Origin: JBGSYN01 sp964412385
GTDB lineage: Bacteria; Pseudomonadota; Alphaproteobacteria; Geminicoccales; Geminicoccaceae
NCBI GenBank assembly: GCA_964412385.1
Contig: CAYPOV010000102.1
Location: 1 to 13,940, forward strand
Direction of reading: 5' to 3'
DNA: 13,940 nucleotides
Shown here: one piece after another, positions 12,770-13,940 of the stretch
Position numbering within the stretch: the first letter of the stretch is position 1
Layout of the letters: each line of letters opens with the position of its first letter
Notes under the pieces: model-generated
Seen by the model: the letters and a program-made list of their open reading frames with translations, nothing else
Database searches by the model: none
Told to the model about the DNA's origin: nothing
Program-made: the position numbers and the translations under genes

Positions 12770-13135
12770 ATGTCGCGTAAGCTTTTCGTCGCCAACTTTC
12801 CGTTCTCGACGACAGAGGACGAGCTTGGCCAACTCTTCGAACAACATGGCACCGTCGTCTCGACCAAAATTGCGACTGACCGCGACACCGGCAGGTCCAG
12901 GGGTTTTGGTTTCGTCGAAATGGAAACTGCCGAAGAAGCGTCTGATGCCATCAAGGAACTCGATGGGTTCCAAATGGGCGGTCGCCCGCTTGCCGTTCGC
13001 GTCGCCGAGGATCGCTCCGGCGGTGGGGGAGGCGGTCCGCGCCGCGGCGGGCCCGGCGGCGGTCGGGGCGGACCTGGCGGTGGCCGGGGTGGTCCGGGCG
13101 GCGGTGGTCGTCCACCACGGCAGGACCGCTACTAA
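12770..13135 (+). CDS. Small RRM RNA-binding protein with Gly/Arg-rich tail
   Basis: This 121-residue protein has one RNA recognition motif (3-80) and a disordered tail. RNP2 is LFVANF (5-10) and RNP1 is RGFGFVEM (44-51), with the aromatic residues at the RNA-contact positions present. The linker GTVVSTKIATDRDTGRSRG and the ending GRPLAVRVAEDR are typical of bacterial and plant glycine-rich RNA-binding proteins. Residues 84-114 are nearly all Gly, Pro and Arg, with repeated GGPGGGR units, and the protein ends PPRQDRY. Such proteins bind single-stranded RNA; in cyanobacteria they are induced by cold. A similar role in mRNA handling is likely but unproven here. The ATG has GGAG seven bases upstream. 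It appears to be a single-gene unit with a GC-rich hairpin after it. Confidence 0.92.
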   Translation: MSRKLFVANFPFSTTEDELGQLFEQHGTVVSTKIATDRDTGRSRGFGFVEMETAEEASDAIKELDGFQMGGRPLAVRVAEDRSGGGGGGPRRGGPGGGRGGPGGGRGGPGGGGRPPRQDRY

Positions 13136-13160
13136 GAGCGAACACTGGTACGTCTAGGTT

Positions 13161-13177
13161 CGGCCGGCGGTCGGCCG
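13161..13177 (+). terminator. GC-rich hairpin after the RRM gene
   Basis: CGGCCG-GCGGT-CGGCCG forms a six-base GC stem with a five-base loop, 25 bases after the RRM stop, followed by CACGCTTCTTACA. The T content after the stem is modest, so it is a plausible but not perfect intrinsic terminator. Confidence 0.4.
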
Positions 13178-13306
13178 CACGCTTCTTACAATTCGAAACA
13201 AACAGTGATTCGAGCCTAGCCCGCGTCCTGTCTACACAACAGGCGTTGCAATGCGGGCGGTATGCGGCCGTCGGCATGTGTCTGGGTTCTCAAGAAGGAA
13301 CGCCGC

Positions 13307-13940
13307 GTGTTGAGAGTGATCAAGAGCCGTCCCCCCTTGCATGGAACATTCGTTGCGCCGGCCTCCAAGCCGGAAACGCAACGCGCCATCTTGATGGCAT
13401 CCTTGGCGCAAGGCACGTCGACGATCGAGCACGCCCTGGTTTGTGACGAAACACGGACCATGATCGAAGCCTGCCGCTCGCTGGGTGCGGTCATCGTCGA
13501 AGAGGGACACTCCCTGCAAATCGCCGGCGTCGCCGACAAGCTCTTCGCCGCTCAAGACGGGCCTCAGACCCGCTATGTCTGGTCCGCAGGCTCAGCACTC
13601 GTCGGACGCATCTTTCTTGCCCTTGGCTGCTGCATTCCGGGTCAGGTGATCGTCGACGGCAACAATGTCCTGCGCGGCCGGCCTTTCGCTCCGCTGTTCG
13701 AAGCATTGCAATCCCATGGCATCGATCTGCAATTCTACGACAAAGGCGAACGTCTGCCGGTGATGCCGGTTTCCGATGGACTGCCCGGTGGCGTCTATCG
13801 CCTGTCGACCTCGGTCTCGTCCCAGTTCGCCACCGCCCTTCTCATCGCCGCACCGTTCGCCAAGGAGCCGATGAGCCTCGAGCTGGTCGGGCCGACCTAC
13901 TCGATGCGCATCGACGTCCAGTCGCGGGGCGACCTGCAGC
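13307..13940 (+). CDS. Divergent EPSP synthase-family (AroA-like) protein, N-terminal part
   Basis: The gene runs off the right edge; 211 codons are visible. The frame matches the enolpyruvyl transferase family throughout: LHGTFVAPASKPETQRAILM (E. coli SKSVSNR region), CDETRTMIEACRSLG, SAGSALVGRIFLALG (NAGTAMR region), DGNNVLRGRPFAPLFEAL (the Arg-Pro equals R124) and STSVSSQFATALLIAAP (S169-S170-Q171 region). Lys22, Arg27, Gly96, Arg124 and Ser-Ser-Gln are kept. Ser23 is Pro, Asn26 is Gln, Asn94 is Ser, Thr97 is Ser, and Arg100 is Val in an ungapped alignment. True AroA enzymes rarely change these, so this may be a paralogue acting on another substrate rather than the shikimate enzyme. The GTG at 13307 is preferred because AAGGA lies seven bases upstream; GTG at 13316 and ATG at 13262 are alternatives. 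Its downstream neighbours are outside the window. Confidence 0.82.
   Translation, partial: MLRVIKSRPPLHGTFVAPASKPETQRAILMASLAQGTSTIEHALVCDETRTMIEACRSLGAVIVEEGHSLQIAGVADKLFAAQDGPQTRYVWSAGSALVGRIFLALGCCIPGQVIVDGNNVLRGRPFAPLFEALQSHGIDLQFYDKGERLPVMPVSDGLPGGVYRLSTSVSSQFATALLIAAPFAKEPMSLELVGPTYSMRIDVQSRGDLQ

Overview
The window looks like chromosomal DNA from an alphaproteobacterium, most likely of the Hyphomicrobiales (Rhizobiales) type. The evidence is indirect: high-GC codon use, strong purine-rich ribosome binding sites, and a family mix typical of that group (GFA, DUF3253, Dabb, YSC84/SYLF, glycine-zipper and large MscS proteins). No rRNA, tRNA, CRISPR array, insertion sequence or phage module was seen.

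Layout. (1) 28-1041, minus: an unrecognised acidic, repeat-containing protein behind a near-consensus sigma70-type promoter with a very short leader. (2) 1042-1567: no convincing gene. (3) 1568-1963, plus: a GFA/CENP-V-type zinc protein, then a strong hairpin (2005-2032). (4) 2115-4329, plus: a compact operon of a BDH2/2-keto-3-deoxy-L-fuconate dehydrogenase-like SDR, an FAH-family hydrolase, a Dabb protein and a DUF3253 protein. The two enzymes fit the last steps of a non-phosphorylating deoxysugar-acid pathway (oxidation of a 2-keto-3-deoxy acid, then C-C cleavage to pyruvate and lactate). The sugar dehydrogenase, lactonase and dehydratase for such a pathway are not in the window. (5) 5429-4360, minus: an RTX (calcium-binding nonapeptide repeat) protein split by one frameshift. 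(6) 7974-5600, minus: a cupin gene overlapping a large MscS-family channel gene.

(7) 8076-9363, plus: three consecutive small exported proteins: a SYLF-domain protein, a glycine-zipper protein and a two-cysteine protein that resembles HdeA/HdeB in layout. This looks like a small envelope operon. (8) 9364-9872: a 0.5 kb intergenic stretch with several small inverted repeats. (9) 9873-12462, plus: a PuuD-type class I amidotransferase-like hydrolase followed by an SLC13-type permease with two RCK_C-like domains, probably co-transcribed. (10) 12770-13135, plus: a small RRM RNA-binding protein with a Gly/Arg-rich tail. (11) 13307 to the right edge, plus: the N-terminal half of a divergent EPSP-synthase-family protein, cut by the window end.

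The points most worth a second look are the divergent EPSPS homologue, the SDR/FAH/Dabb/DUF3253 operon with an operator-like repeat over its promoter, the exported trio with its HdeA-like member, and the RTX frameshift. No clearly new system such as a defence island or novel mobile element could be demonstrated.
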